Notes under the pieces: generated by a model
Told to the model about the DNA's origin: nothing
The model's input: only the letters and a program-made list of their open reading frames with translations
The model's database searches: none
Shown here: one piece after another, positions 26,451-35,650 of the stretch
How the letters are laid out: every line of letters starts with the position of its first letter
Position numbering within the stretch: position 1 is the stretch's first letter
Made by a program: the position numbers and the translations under genes
Source: Firmicutes bacterium CAG:345
GTDB taxonomy: Bacteria > Bacillota_I > Bacilli_A > RFN20 > CAG-288
DNA: 64,000 nucleotides
Direction of reading: 5' to 3'
Assembly (NCBI GenBank): GCA_000433315.1
Contig: FR893375.1
Location: 159,668 to 223,667, forward strand

Positions 26451-28130
26451 TTAATTATTTAAAAAATCTATATTATCTTGATCATATCCTATCCACTCAC
26501 TGGCATCAAAAATGGTATTTCCTTTTTTAACACTAGAAGAACGAACTAAGGTATGATTTTTTGTTGTAATATTACCAGATATAACCCAACCAGCGGATGG
26601 TTTAGTTTCTAAATCGCCGATTATATCTATCAACTCTCCTTCTTTAAATAAACAAATCGCATCATCGCCGTTAAAATTTACAACATCGTTAGTCAAAATA
26701 ATATGTGTTGTACTTTCAAAATAATTTAGTAGAGTCGATGCTTTATTTATTAAATAAAGCGTATCATTTGAACTCAAAGTTCCTGTTAACTTATATTCTT
26801 TATCGCTACTAGAAGTAACAGCTTTAATAGAATATTTCGATAAATCTAAAGCATCACTGCTTGGATTTTTTATTCCAATAACTTTATTTGAGCCACTGCC
26901 TTCAACATAAACACTGATAAAAGGCTCATTATATTTTTCATCGCTTTCTATAGCTTTTATTTTTATAGAAAATATTTTTTGTTGTTGAATATTCCCATAC
27001 TTAATAGTAGCAGTTAAATTTATAGTAACATCATCTTCTCCAAAAAGAGGATGAGTAACCTTTCCATTATTGCTCAAATATTTGTCATTTGACGATGACC
27101 AAGAAATATCACACCCCAGTTTAGAAGTAGGCAGTAGAATATCATTTTCTAAAGAATCTGGAATTACCAATTCTTCTTTAACTTTATTAACTCTGTCTTC
27201 ATCTGATAAATCCAATTCTATATCATTAACAGAAGTAATTCTTCCTAAACTGCTGGAAAAAACAATCAAATTTTTAAATGATATACTAGTTCCAAGCGGA
27301 AGATTATAAATATAATTTACAAGTTCAATTCCATCATCTTTTCCTTTCTGGCATTCAATAACATATTCTTTGATTCCTTTAGTGACAACAAAAGAATACT
27401 TGTCAAAACTAGAAGAAATAGAAATATTATCTTTATTTGTTATAACAACATTATCAAAATCAATAACGGCTGGATATGTTTCAAGTTCATTTAGATGTGT
27501 TACTTTTGAGGAAATAGGATCAACTACACCATACATTTCTTCCATTCCCACCATACTTATAGCTACATCACCTGAAGCATCAATTCTAAAGCCATAACTA
27601 GGAGAAGATTTTTTCTTTCCATAAACCATATAATCTTTTCCAATCTCTACACTATAAGAATTAACATTGATAGCTTGATAAGTATATTTTCCATCTTGAA
27701 TATAAACATTGACATTATCGTTATATTTAAATTCTTCTATTTTAACAACTCTTCCAATAGCATAACAATTCGGATCCCCTATTTCAGTATTATCAAATAT
27801 ATTTTTTCTTCCATCAGGAGTTAAATAATCTTCACCGGTTGAAGAACTAGATGATGAAGATATCGTTGTTAAAGATGAAGTTGATGAAGATGTTGAAGTT
27901 GATGAAGATGTCGTTGTTGAAGATGAAGATGATGAAGATGTTGAAGTTTGACTAGAACTTGAAGAAGTAGTAGTACTTGAATTTATACTATTTGAACTAG
28001 TAGAACTACTTGTTATACTTGAAATAATGCTATTAGAAGATGATGATGAACTAGAAGATGTAGTACTGCTAATTTTGTTGCAAGAAACAAGCAAAGCAGA
28101 AATTAAAATTAAAAATATTCTTTTTTTCAT
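26451..28130 (-). CDS. Serine-linker lipoprotein with Ig-like and lamin-tail-like domains
   Basis: The 559-residue product has a lipobox LLVSC (Cys 17) and a very long Ser/Thr tract (about 20-98). An OB-fold-like region follows (about 105-215, with IGRVVKIEEF and DYMVYGKKK). Next is an atrophied-Ig-like unit (about 300-385: PDSLENDILLPTS, ISWSSSNDKYLS), then a lamin-tail-like C terminus (about 395-540) with IKNPSSDALDLS, NGDDAICLFKEG and NHTLVRSSSV. Such mosaics occur in exported nucleases and surface proteins, but no nuclease domain is visible here. GAGG precedes the ATG. Domain names are by pattern only; function is unknown. Confidence 0.72.
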   Translation of the reverse strand: MKKRIFLILISALLVSCNKISSTTSSSSSSSSNSIISSITSSSTSSNSINSSTTTSSSSSQTSTSSSSSSSTTTSSSTSTSSSTSSLTTISSSSSSSTGEDYLTPDGRKNIFDNTEIGDPNCYAIGRVVKIEEFKYNDNVNVYIQDGKYTYQAINVNSYSVEIGKDYMVYGKKKSSPSYGFRIDASGDVAISMVGMEEMYGVVDPISSKVTHLNELETYPAVIDFDNVVITNKDNISISSSFDKYSFVVTKGIKEYVIECQKGKDDGIELVNYIYNLPLGTSISFKNLIVFSSSLGRITSVNDIELDLSDEDRVNKVKEELVIPDSLENDILLPTSKLGCDISWSSSNDKYLSNNGKVTHPLFGEDDVTINLTATIKYGNIQQQKIFSIKIKAIESDEKYNEPFISVYVEGSGSNKVIGIKNPSSDALDLSKYSIKAVTSSSDKEYKLTGTLSSNDTLYLINKASTLLNYFESTTHIILTNDVVNFNGDDAICLFKEGELIDIIGDLETKPSAGWVISGNITTKNHTLVRSSSVKKGNTIFDASEWIGYDQDNIDFLNN

Positions 28131-28305
28131 AAAAACCTCATATTTATTTTAAACTTATTCTGATAATCTTTAAATCTTTATTTTAAAAAAAGCATTATTA
28201 AAAATAATATATTTAGCTATATTAATATTTAAAATACATTGTTTAAATTAAAACATCAAAGAAACAACTTTTATATAAATTAAAAGAACAACATTATTAT
28301 ATATT

Positions 28306-28334
28306 TTTACTAACATACAAAAAAATGATATAAT
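28306..28334 (+). promoter_or_regulatory. Promoter of the YgjP-like metalloprotease gene (leaderless)
   Basis: -35 TTTACT (28306-28311), 17-nt spacer and -10 TATAAT (28329-28334), ending 7 nt before the ATG. There is no ribosome binding site, so the mRNA probably starts at the start codon. Confidence 0.6.
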
Positions 28335-28341
28335 TTATTAT

Positions 28342-29067
28342 ATGTTTGCAAAATATCTTTTTACTTATAATCTTAATGACGAACAAATTCAAATCATTAT
28401 TAATACTGCCGCATTAAAAGCCTATAAATATCAAGTAATAGTTACATTTGGATGTTTTTTCTTTAAAGTACCATTAAAAGATTGTATTGAAAAAAAGATA
28501 AACCACATTTTATATTCACCATCGATACAAAAATTTATGTTAGAGCATCAACATATCAGTTCCGCTTTTAATCTAACTTGCAAAGAACCATATTTCTATC
28601 TTACTGGATATAAAAAATATATATTCGATATTCCTACAGTTGATAAGCGAATAGAATATATGAAAAGAATATCGACTAATAAATTAAAGCTTCTTGCTCC
28701 AGCTATCATCGATCGATGCATGAAAGCACTAAATATAACAAATGTAACTTATACATTATCGTTTAACACAACAATCAATATTTACGGAAGAATAAAATAT
28801 CCTAGTACTTATTCTAAAAAAGGTAAAAGTTTTACACCTGAAGAAATAACCGGAAATAAATACAATATTGTTCTAAATTGGATGCTTGGTGCCTTCAATG
28901 TTAGAATATTTGAATCAGTTATAATTCATGAAGTTGTTCATATGCTTGAATTAAATCACGGAAAAAATTTTTATAAATATGTTTATTCCCTTTGCCCAAA
29001 TTATGATTATTATCAAAAATGCTTAGAAAATGGTTGGGTTCGCGGAGAGAACGGAGAATTAGTATGA
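28342..29067 (+). CDS. YgjP-like (DUF45) zinc metalloprotease
   Basis: The 241-residue protein ends with the metallopeptidase motif HEVVHMLELNHGKNFYKYV, here HExxH followed by a third ligand region and the family's closing CPNYDYYQKCLE. This is the M48-like DUF45/YgjP/SprT-type group; substrates are not established. The start at 28342 has no Shine-Dalgarno sequence but a TATAAT 7 nt upstream. It overlaps the methyltransferase gene by 4 nt (ATGA), forming a three-gene plus-strand unit. Confidence 0.85.
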   Translation: MFAKYLFTYNLNDEQIQIIINTAALKAYKYQVIVTFGCFFFKVPLKDCIEKKINHILYSPSIQKFMLEHQHISSAFNLTCKEPYFYLTGYKKYIFDIPTVDKRIEYMKRISTNKLKLLAPAIIDRCMKALNITNVTYTLSFNTTINIYGRIKYPSTYSKKGKSFTPEEITGNKYNIVLNWMLGAFNVRIFESVIIHEVVHMLELNHGKNFYKYVYSLCPNYDYYQKCLENGWVRGENGELV

Positions 29068-29786
29068 AATCAATAACTAGCAGTTCAAATGAATTCTACA
29101 AAGAATTAGTTCAACTAACTAAAAATAAAAAACACAAAGATATGATTTTTTTCGAAGGTGAAGATTTAGTTAAAGAAGCTGATAGCAAAGGAATATTAAA
29201 ATATGTTATTATTAATCAGGAAGATAATGCTTATAATCCAACAAAAATTCCTAATATTCTTCTTTCTCAAAATCTATATAGAAACCTTGCTTCCTTTAAA
29301 AGCTTGCCTAAAATGATGGGTATAGCTAAAATAACTTTAGCTACTAAATTAGAAGGAGATTTAATTTATCTTGATGGAGTACAAGATCCAGGAAATGTAG
29401 GGACAATCATCAGAACTGCATTAGCATTAAATTATAAAGGCATTATCTTAAGTCCAGATTCTGCTTATCCATTCTCTTCAAAAGTAATTCAATCTTCTAA
29501 AGGTGCTATTTTCAAATTACCGATAATGATTAAAACTATTCAAGAATTTGAAAATTTAAAAGATTACGATTTAATTGGAACTCTTCTAAATGGAGAACCA
29601 TTAAATGAAGCACAAAGAAATGGAAAGCAAATAATATTGGTTTTTGGCAATGAAGGTCATGGCATAAGAGAAGAAGTGCAGCAATTATTAAACAAAGCTT
29701 ATCTTATACCAATGAATGAGATAGATTCATTAAATGTTGGTATTGCTGCAGGAATATTTATGTACATATTTCGGAGGAAAAAATGA
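29064..29786 (+). CDS. SpoU/TrmH-family RNA 2'-O-methyltransferase
   Basis: The 240-residue SPOUT methyltransferase shows motif 1 DGVQDPGNVGTIIRTA, motif 2 LVFGNEGHGI and motif 3 IPMNEIDSLNVGIAAGI, which form the trefoil-knot SAM site. An N-terminal L30e-like substrate domain (1-90) is present. It likely methylates a ribose in rRNA or tRNA; the exact nucleotide cannot be read. The ATG at 29064 overlaps the preceding stop and follows CGGAGA. An upstream in-frame start would lie inside the protease gene. Confidence 0.92.
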   Translation: MKSITSSSNEFYKELVQLTKNKKHKDMIFFEGEDLVKEADSKGILKYVIINQEDNAYNPTKIPNILLSQNLYRNLASFKSLPKMMGIAKITLATKLEGDLIYLDGVQDPGNVGTIIRTALALNYKGIILSPDSAYPFSSKVIQSSKGAIFKLPIMIKTIQEFENLKDYDLIGTLLNGEPLNEAQRNGKQIILVFGNEGHGIREEVQQLLNKAYLIPMNEIDSLNVGIAAGIFMYIFRRKK

Positions 29787-30610
29787 AAATCGAACAAGAA
29801 AAAGACTTATCTGAAGTTAAAGTTAAACGAGTAATTATCTGCTGCAACGGTTTCATAAATACAAAAAAGCACAATTTAAAATGCTTTAAAGATTATTTTG
29901 AAACTATCAATACCGATGAAAACAATGAAGTATGTTTAATTTCTTTATATTCACCAGAAGATAAAACAACTTACAACAGAAACAAACAATATAATGTTTT
30001 AAAGTCAAAAATTGATGAATACGTACAAAAAAATTATATCATTTACCTTCTTGGATATTCTTATACAGCCGGTTTTGTTGCTAAAGCCGCTTCAGAATAT
30101 CCAGAACATATACGCAAATTGATTTTGATTTCACCAACTATTTATTTACTCAAAACAAAATTGCTTTGGAATTATCTAAAGGTTGCAGCCAAATACATTC
30201 ATATGAAAATTAAAAATCCAGTAAGAACCAAGAAAGCAATGTCTAAAAGTAGAATGCAAGGAATAATACCTATTTCATATAATATCGCCTTATCCATTTA
30301 CAAAAACAGAAGATATTTTAAAAAAGTAAAATGTAAGGTTTTTGTTGGTAAAGCCCAAAATGATGAACTTTGTATAGGAAAAACTCTTTGGAAAATAACC
30401 CATAAACTACTAGCAAGCATGGTTACTATCAAATCCTATGTTGAAGGTGGACATACAATGATTATGGACCTTGAATACGGAAAACAATGCTATGACGATA
30501 TCCTCGCTTACACCTTTCATATTGCTAATCCTGACGACAAAAAAGATGAAGAAGTGGAAAAACTCGCAACACTAAGTTTCACTTGCGATAGTTTACGAAA
30601 AAGTGATTAA
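29783..30610 (+). CDS. Alpha/beta hydrolase
   Basis: The 275-residue protein has the nucleophile elbow LGYSYTAG (GxSxxG) near residue 92. A candidate acid lies in KAQNDELC near 194, and a catalytic His in VEGGHTMI near 221, in the right order for an alpha/beta hydrolase fold. No signal peptide is seen. The substrate is unknown; lysophospholipase or esterase activity is a guess. It is coupled to the methyltransferase gene by ATGA overlap and ends at a strong terminator. Confidence 0.75.
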   Translation: MKIEQEKDLSEVKVKRVIICCNGFINTKKHNLKCFKDYFETINTDENNEVCLISLYSPEDKTTYNRNKQYNVLKSKIDEYVQKNYIIYLLGYSYTAGFVAKAASEYPEHIRKLILISPTIYLLKTKLLWNYLKVAAKYIHMKIKNPVRTKKAMSKSRMQGIIPISYNIALSIYKNRRYFKKVKCKVFVGKAQNDELCIGKTLWKITHKLLASMVTIKSYVEGGHTMIMDLEYGKQCYDDILAYTFHIANPDDKKDEEVEKLATLSFTCDSLRKSD

Positions 30611-30622
30611 TCAAATTTAAAG

Positions 30623-30674
30623 TAAGCCATTCAAATTTAAACATTATCGTTTAAATATAAATGGCTTTTTTATT
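30623..30674 (+). terminator. Terminator after the alpha/beta hydrolase gene
   Basis: AAGCCAT (30624-30630) pairs with ATGGCTT (30661-30667), with an inner stem ATTTAAAC/GTTTAAAT, followed by a long T-run. Confidence 0.9.
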
Positions 30675-30732
30675 TAGAATATTTTAATCAAAATTAATAT
30701 ATATTTATCTAGTTTATAATCAAAAAAAACGC

Positions 30733-30738
30733 TATAAT
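30733..30738 (+). promoter_or_regulatory. -10 box of the dnaX operon (leaderless start)
   Basis: TATAAT ends 6 nt before the dnaX ATG at 30745 and there is no Shine-Dalgarno sequence. No good -35 is visible. Confidence 0.55.
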
Positions 30739-30744
30739 AATTAC

Positions 30745-32364
30745 ATGGCATATCAATCATTTTATAGAACATATCGTCCAAAAAGTTTTGATGAAGTAGT
30801 TGGACAAAAAACAATAATTAAAACCTTAAAAAACGCTTTAAAAAATGACAAAATTGGTCATGCTTATCTTTTTTCTGGACCTCGTGGCACTGGAAAAACA
30901 ACATTAGCAAGACTTTTTGCCAAAGCTTTAAATTGCGATGAAGGATTGGGGCACGAATGCAATAAATGTGATTCTTGTGAAGCTATTTTATCTGGTACTC
31001 ATCCTGATGTATATGAATTAGATGCAGCAAGTAATTCTGGCGTCGATAACATCCGCGAATTAATCGATCAAGTAAGATATGAACCAATTATGGGAAGATA
31101 TAAAGTCTATATCATCGATGAGGTTCACTCCATGACATCAAATGCTTTCAACGCTTTATTAAAGACTCTAGAGGAACCACCGGCCCATGTTATTTTTATT
31201 CTAGCAACTACGGAACCTCAAAAAGTTCTTCCAACTATTTTAAGTCGAGTTCAAAGATTTGACTTTTCTAAAATTTCCGATGATGATTTAATTTCAAAAA
31301 TGGAATATGTTTTAAAACAAGAAAATGTCAACTATGAAATAGGTGCTTTAAGACTTATAGCAAGATTAGCCGATGGCGGTGCAAGAGATGCTCTTTCTAT
31401 CCTCGAACAAGTAGTTTCTTATAGTAATGATGAAGTAAAAGTCAGCGATGTTGAAACAATTTTTGGATTAATTTCTGTTCCTGAAAAAATAAAACTTGTC
31501 CAAGCAATTCACGAAAACAAATTTGATAATGTTATCAATCAAATTCGCGAAAGATATTCCGCTGGTGCTGACTTAGTTCATCTTCATGATGATCTTATTG
31601 AAATTTACAAAGATTTATTGATTTATGGAACAACAAGAAATGAAAGTCTGCTTTCTATGCTTACATCTTCTGAAGCAATGCCATTAGCTATCGGTCCAGC
31701 AGAGCTAAGAAGAAATCTTGATATTTTAACAGAATCAAGAAGGCAATATCGATTAGTAAAAAATACTCTTGATCATTTTGAACTTTCAATAATTAAATTA
31801 ATGCTTAAAGACAAAGAAGAAAAAAGAATTATTCCTAATAAATCTATAGAAATTCCTACTGAGCAACCTATTCAAAGCGAATCAAAAGTTCAGTCAAAAC
31901 CTGTTGAAAAACAACCAATTATGTCAAAGCCTATTTCAACTGCTAGCTCTTCAACAGAACCTCCAAAAGTTTTTTATTTTTCTGAAGATGAAATAATTAA
32001 TATAATGCTTCAAGGAAATAAAAAATTAAAAGAAAATGTCAATTCATCTTGGCATAATTTAGATAATCTATCTCTTAATAGTGAAGAATCTTTAGCAGCG
32101 GCTTATTTAAAAGCCACAACACCACGAATTGTCAACAATGAAATAATGGTTGTTGAAGTTCAACTAGTAACACAAATAAAAAATATCAACGACTTAAGAA
32201 AAAGAGAAGTATATCGTTCTGTCATCAACAAAGCTTTTGGTTTTGCCCCAGCTATTTATGCAATGACACCTGATGAATATATTAATGCTGTTCAAATATT
32301 TAGACAACTTAGCCAAGTAAAAAAATTACCTGAACCTAAGCCAATTATAATAAAAGGAGAATAA
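30745..32364 (+). CDS. dnaX: DNA polymerase III subunits gamma/tau
   Basis: The 539-residue clamp-loader ATPase has Walker A GPRGTGKTTLARLFAKAL, a zinc module CNKCDSC with the preceding Cys pair, Walker B IIDEVH and the SRC-like sensor LSRVQRFDF. A Ser/Pro/Gln-rich linker (about 370-405) leads to a tau-type C-terminal domain of about 130 residues. It loads the sliding clamp at the fork. It heads dnaX-ebfC-recR-tmk-holB-ricT-rsmI, where the genes abut or overlap, so they form one transcript. The mRNA appears leaderless. No A-run suggesting programmed gamma frameshifting stood out. Confidence 0.95.
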   Translation: MAYQSFYRTYRPKSFDEVVGQKTIIKTLKNALKNDKIGHAYLFSGPRGTGKTTLARLFAKALNCDEGLGHECNKCDSCEAILSGTHPDVYELDAASNSGVDNIRELIDQVRYEPIMGRYKVYIIDEVHSMTSNAFNALLKTLEEPPAHVIFILATTEPQKVLPTILSRVQRFDFSKISDDDLISKMEYVLKQENVNYEIGALRLIARLADGGARDALSILEQVVSYSNDEVKVSDVETIFGLISVPEKIKLVQAIHENKFDNVINQIRERYSAGADLVHLHDDLIEIYKDLLIYGTTRNESLLSMLTSSEAMPLAIGPAELRRNLDILTESRRQYRLVKNTLDHFELSIIKLMLKDKEEKRIIPNKSIEIPTEQPIQSESKVQSKPVEKQPIMSKPISTASSSTEPPKVFYFSEDEIINIMLQGNKKLKENVNSSWHNLDNLSLNSEESLAAAYLKATTPRIVNNEIMVVEVQLVTQIKNINDLRKREVYRSVINKAFGFAPAIYAMTPDEYINAVQIFRQLSQVKKLPEPKPIIIKGE

Positions 32365-32670
32365 ATGGATTTCAATAAAATGCTTCGTGAAGCACAAAAA
32401 ATGCAAAAAAAACTTAAAGAAGAGCAAGAAGCTCTTGAAGCTAAAGAATTTCAAATTCAAGCAGCAGGTGGTGCTGTTGAATTAGTTATCACCGGTGGAT
32501 ACGAAGTTAAAAGCATCAAAATTAACAAAGATATCATCGACCCTGAAGATAGTTCCATGCTTGAAGATGCTCTTATGATAGCCTTTAATGAAGGAGTTAA
32601 AAAGATACAAGTAGAATCTGAAAAAATTTCTGCTGGTCTTACATCAGGAATGGGAATTCCTGGATTTTAA
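32365..32670 (+). CDS. ebfC: YbaB/EbfC nucleoid-associated protein
   Basis: A 101-residue small DNA-binding protein with the family pattern: a helix rich in Met, Gln and Lys (MLREAQKMQKKLKEEQE), then VEITGGYEV-like strands and a Gly-rich end (LTSGMGIPGF). It begins on the base after the dnaX stop, with AAAGGAG inside the end of dnaX as its ribosome site. Confidence 0.93.
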   Translation: MDFNKMLREAQKMQKKLKEEQEALEAKEFQIQAAGGAVELVITGGYEVKSIKINKDIIDPEDSSMLEDALMIAFNEGVKKIQVESEKISAGLTSGMGIPGF

Positions 32671-32672
32671 TT

Positions 32673-33284
32673 ATGGAGCCAATTAAATCTGTAACCGATT
32701 TAAAAAGATCTTTTCAAAAATTACCAGGCATAGGAGAAAAAACCGCTGAAAGGTTAGCCTATGCTTCTTTGCGTTTCAAAAAAGAAGAACTCGATGAATT
32801 TATAAATGCTCTTTATAATGTAAAAACAAATGTTCATCCATGTCCAAATTGTGGAATGTATATCGATACTCCATCTTGTCCAATCTGCAACGATCCTTCA
32901 AGAAATGATGATACATTATTGGTAGTAAGTGATGCTAAAAATATTATAAGCTTTGAAAAGACCGATACTTATCATGGTTTATATTTTGTTTTAGGTGGGT
33001 GCATTTCACCGATAAAAAATATTTCACCCGAAGATATTAGAATTCCACAATTATTAAAAAACATTAAAGAAAACAACGTAAAAGAAATAATATTAGCTCT
33101 AAGTTCTACAATCGAAGGAGAAACAACTGCTTTATATATTGCACAACTATTAAAAAATAGTCCAATAAAAGTAACAAGACTTGCTTATGGTTTACCTCTT
33201 GGCGCTGATTTAGAGTATGTTGATGAAATCACAATTTCACGTTCCTTAGAAGGAAGGACAACATTAAAAGGAGAAGAAAAATGA
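32673..33284 (+). CDS. recR: Recombination protein RecR
   Basis: The 203-residue RecR acts with RecO/RecF to load RecA at gaps. It has an N-terminal helix-hairpin-helix (KLPGIGEKTAERLAY), a zinc finger (CPNCGMYIDTPSCPIC) and a Toprim-like part (LLVVSDAKNIISFEK to YFVLGGCISP), with the closing SRSLEGRTTL. It ends in TGA overlapping the tmk ATG. No clear Shine-Dalgarno sequence precedes its ATG, so it may depend on coupling to ebfC, which stops 3 nt earlier. Confidence 0.95.
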   Translation: MEPIKSVTDLKRSFQKLPGIGEKTAERLAYASLRFKKEELDEFINALYNVKTNVHPCPNCGMYIDTPSCPICNDPSRNDDTLLVVSDAKNIISFEKTDTYHGLYFVLGGCISPIKNISPEDIRIPQLLKNIKENNVKEIILALSSTIEGETTALYIAQLLKNSPIKVTRLAYGLPLGADLEYVDEITISRSLEGRTTLKGEEK

Positions 33285-33916
33285 AGCCAGGAAAATTAAT
33301 TACTTTTGAAGGTGGAGAAGGCTCTGGAAAAAGTTCAATCTTAAAAAAAATATCTGAAGAGCTTCAAAAAAGAAATATTCCTTTTATCATCACTAGAGAA
33401 CCGGGTGGCACAAAAATATCTGAAGAAATTCGCTCTATTATTTTAGATAAACAAAATACTGCCATGGACAAAAAAACAGAGGCTTTATTATATTGTGCCT
33501 CAAGAAGACAACATCTTGTCGAAAAAGTTTTTCCTTCCTTAGAAAAAGGAATAAATGTAATATCTGACCGCTATATCGATTCTAGTTTAGTGTATCAAGG
33601 CTACGCCCGCGGATTAGGATTTGATAGTGTTATGGACATAAATCTTTTTGCTATAGATAATAGACTTCCTGATAAAACATTATATTTTTCCATAAGACCT
33701 GAAGTAGGGCTTGCAAGAATTAATAAAAATAGCAATCGCGAAGTAAATAGACTAGATTTAGAGAATCTTGAATTTCATAATTTAGTCCATGATGGTTATG
33801 AAAAATTAGCCAAATTATATCCAGATAGAATTATTAAAATTGATGCAGAAAAAACCTTTGATGATGTTTATAATACTGTTTTAAAAATTATTCTTGAGGA
33901 ATTAAAAGATGACTAA
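33281..33916 (+). CDS. tmk: Thymidylate kinase
   Basis: The 211-residue kinase phosphorylates dTMP to dTDP. P-loop FEGGEGSGKSS, the substrate motif TREPGGT, and the DRY region SDRYIDSSLVYQG are present. A lid-like stretch with Arg residues (NRLDLE) follows. The ATG overlaps the recR stop and its own end overlaps holB by 8 nt. Confidence 0.95.
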   Translation: MKPGKLITFEGGEGSGKSSILKKISEELQKRNIPFIITREPGGTKISEEIRSIILDKQNTAMDKKTEALLYCASRRQHLVEKVFPSLEKGINVISDRYIDSSLVYQGYARGLGFDSVMDINLFAIDNRLPDKTLYFSIRPEVGLARINKNSNREVNRLDLENLEFHNLVHDGYEKLAKLYPDRIIKIDAEKTFDDVYNTVLKIILEELKDD

Positions 33917-34844
33917 AGAAGAATTCTTAAAAAATCAACCATTAATATCATCTTTTTATCTTAATGCTGTTAAAAAAAATCATTTGCCTCATGCTTTATT
34001 AATTTACGGAGACAATCTTGCACCAATCGATGAAATTGCCGAGTTTCTAGCAAAATCATTATTTTGTGATGAAAATTTAGCTTGCTCAAATTGTGAACAT
34101 TGTAAACTTTTCGATGAAAATAGAATTGGCGATTTTTATATTATCGATGGCAGAAATCAAAACATAAAAAAAGATCAAATTGAGGAACTATCAAATCAAT
34201 TTGTTTTAACTAACAAAGAAGAAAATAAATGTGCAGCATATATAATTTATGAAGTTTCAAATATGACTGAAGAATCAGCCAATGCTCTTTTAAAGTTTCT
34301 GGAAGAACCTCCAGCAAATGTCTATGCTATTTTAACCACCACTTCAAAAGAAAGTATTCTTCCGACAATTATTTCTCGAGTTGTAAGTCTTAGAGCTTTT
34401 CCACAAAAATATAATTATGAAGAAGGCAGCATTGATCCTAAAGCTTTATTTTTAATTCAAGGATTAAGACTTAAAGAAGATCCTTTAGAAATTGCAGCTG
34501 ATAAAACATTTAATACTGTATTTGAAATGGCAATAGATTTTTTAAATTTATTAGTTTTCAATTATGAAAAAGGTATTGATCTTCTATTTTCAAAAATCAG
34601 TGCAAATTTAAAAGACCAAACATGTTATAATTACTTCTATGGTATCGTTTATCAAGTATTTATTTGCATTTCAACAAATAATACTGATTCACCATTCAAA
34701 GAAATAATTCTCGGCTTAAAAAGCCATAAAGAAGCTATATATAATGCAACAATATTTCTTGAAAAAATATTGTCCGCTAAAAAATTAAATTATAACTTCA
34801 CACTTGTTTTAGGCAAATTAGCCACAATATTGGAGGCAAAATGA
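33909..34844 (+). CDS. holB: DNA polymerase III delta' subunit
   Basis: The 311-residue protein is the delta'-type clamp-loader partner of DnaX, with the cysteine group CSNCEHCK, the EESANALLKFLEEPP motif and the ISRVVSLRAF stretch. Like other delta' proteins it lacks a functional Walker A (the site reads LIYGDNLAPIDEIAE). Its C terminus has the helical collar region. It overlaps tmk by 8 nt and ricT by 4 nt. Confidence 0.92.
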   Translation: MTKEEFLKNQPLISSFYLNAVKKNHLPHALLIYGDNLAPIDEIAEFLAKSLFCDENLACSNCEHCKLFDENRIGDFYIIDGRNQNIKKDQIEELSNQFVLTNKEENKCAAYIIYEVSNMTEESANALLKFLEEPPANVYAILTTTSKESILPTIISRVVSLRAFPQKYNYEEGSIDPKALFLIQGLRLKEDPLEIAADKTFNTVFEMAIDFLNLLVFNYEKGIDLLFSKISANLKDQTCYNYFYGIVYQVFICISTNNTDSPFKEIILGLKSHKEAIYNATIFLEKILSAKKLNYNFTLVLGKLATILEAK

Positions 34845-35650
34845 CAGAAACTCAATATTTAATAGGAGTATCCACATCCGGATCTCCACTCATTTACTAC
34901 ACATCATCTTTTCCTCTTGAACTAGGAACTAAAGTAGTAGTTGATACACCTAATATAGGGACAACTATTGGAACTGTTCAAAACAATAAAAAAAGCGAAA
35001 TAACAGAAGGCTTTCTTCCAATCACTAGAATTGCAACAAAAGATGATCTTGTAATTTTTGAAAAAAATAGCAAAATTGAAAAAGATATATTTAACGTCGT
35101 AACTCTTGGAGCAAAACGTTACAATCTCAATATGAAAATTATTTCAACTATAGTTTCTTTAGATTTTTCTAAATTACTAGTTATCTACAGCTCTGATGAT
35201 AGAGTTGATTTCAGAGAATTAGTAAAAGAATTACATCGTACTTTCAGAACTCATATTGAAATGAAACAAATAGGAACAAGAGATCGCGCACAAATTATCG
35301 GTGGCATTGGTGTTTGTGGTCTGCCTTTATGTTGCTCAACTTTTATAAAAAACTTCGATATCATATCAATCAATATGGCTAAAAATCAAATGTTATCTTT
35401 AAATATACCTAAACTATCTGGTCAATGCGGAAAACTAATTTGTTGTTTAAAATTCGAAGATGAAAACTATACTGAACTCAAAAAGCATTCACCAAAGATC
35501 AATGAAACATATAAATATAAAAATTCAATTTATAAAGTAACATCAGTTAACTTATTTACCGGTATGATAACTTTATCTAACGGAACAGAATTTGTCACTT
35601 TAACCAAACAAGAATTAAGAAAAGTACCAAGGGTTACAAATGAACGCTAA
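34841..35650 (+). CDS. ricT: RicT (YaaT/PSP1) iron-sulfur regulator of RNA processing
   Basis: The 269-residue PSP1-domain protein carries the conserved cysteines CGLPLCCSTF and CGKLICCLKF and the family stretch FRTHIEMKQIGTRDRAQ. In Bacillus RicT works with RicA and RicF and RNase Y in mRNA maturation. RicA and RicF genes are not in the window. It overlaps holB by ATGA and rsmI by 11 nt. The Bacillus neighbours yabA, trmN6 and yazA, normally between ricT and rsmI, are missing. Confidence 0.93.
   Translation: MTETQYLIGVSTSGSPLIYYTSSFPLELGTKVVVDTPNIGTTIGTVQNNKKSEITEGFLPITRIATKDDLVIFEKNSKIEKDIFNVVTLGAKRYNLNMKIISTIVSLDFSKLLVIYSSDDRVDFRELVKELHRTFRTHIEMKQIGTRDRAQIIGGIGVCGLPLCCSTFIKNFDIISINMAKNQMLSLNIPKLSGQCGKLICCLKFEDENYTELKKHSPKINETYKYKNSIYKVTSVNLFTGMITLSNGTEFVTLTKQELRKVPRVTNER

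Noticed and set aside
27840..28075. Repetitive GATGAAGATGTTGAAG-like DNA that could suggest a short repeat array
   Set aside because: It is the codon-level echo of the Ser/Thr-rich linker of the lipoprotein on the minus strand; there are no fixed repeats and spacers as in CRISPR.
30611..30744. SRP RNA or tRNA gene before dnaX, as in Bacillus
   Set aside because: The gap is only 134 nt and is filled by a terminator and a promoter; no conserved RNA motif is present.
13576..33284. Possible Mycoplasma-type code (TGA as Trp)
   Set aside because: nrdD, recR, holB and rsmI end at TGA at the right lengths with overlapping starts, and Trp is coded by TGG.
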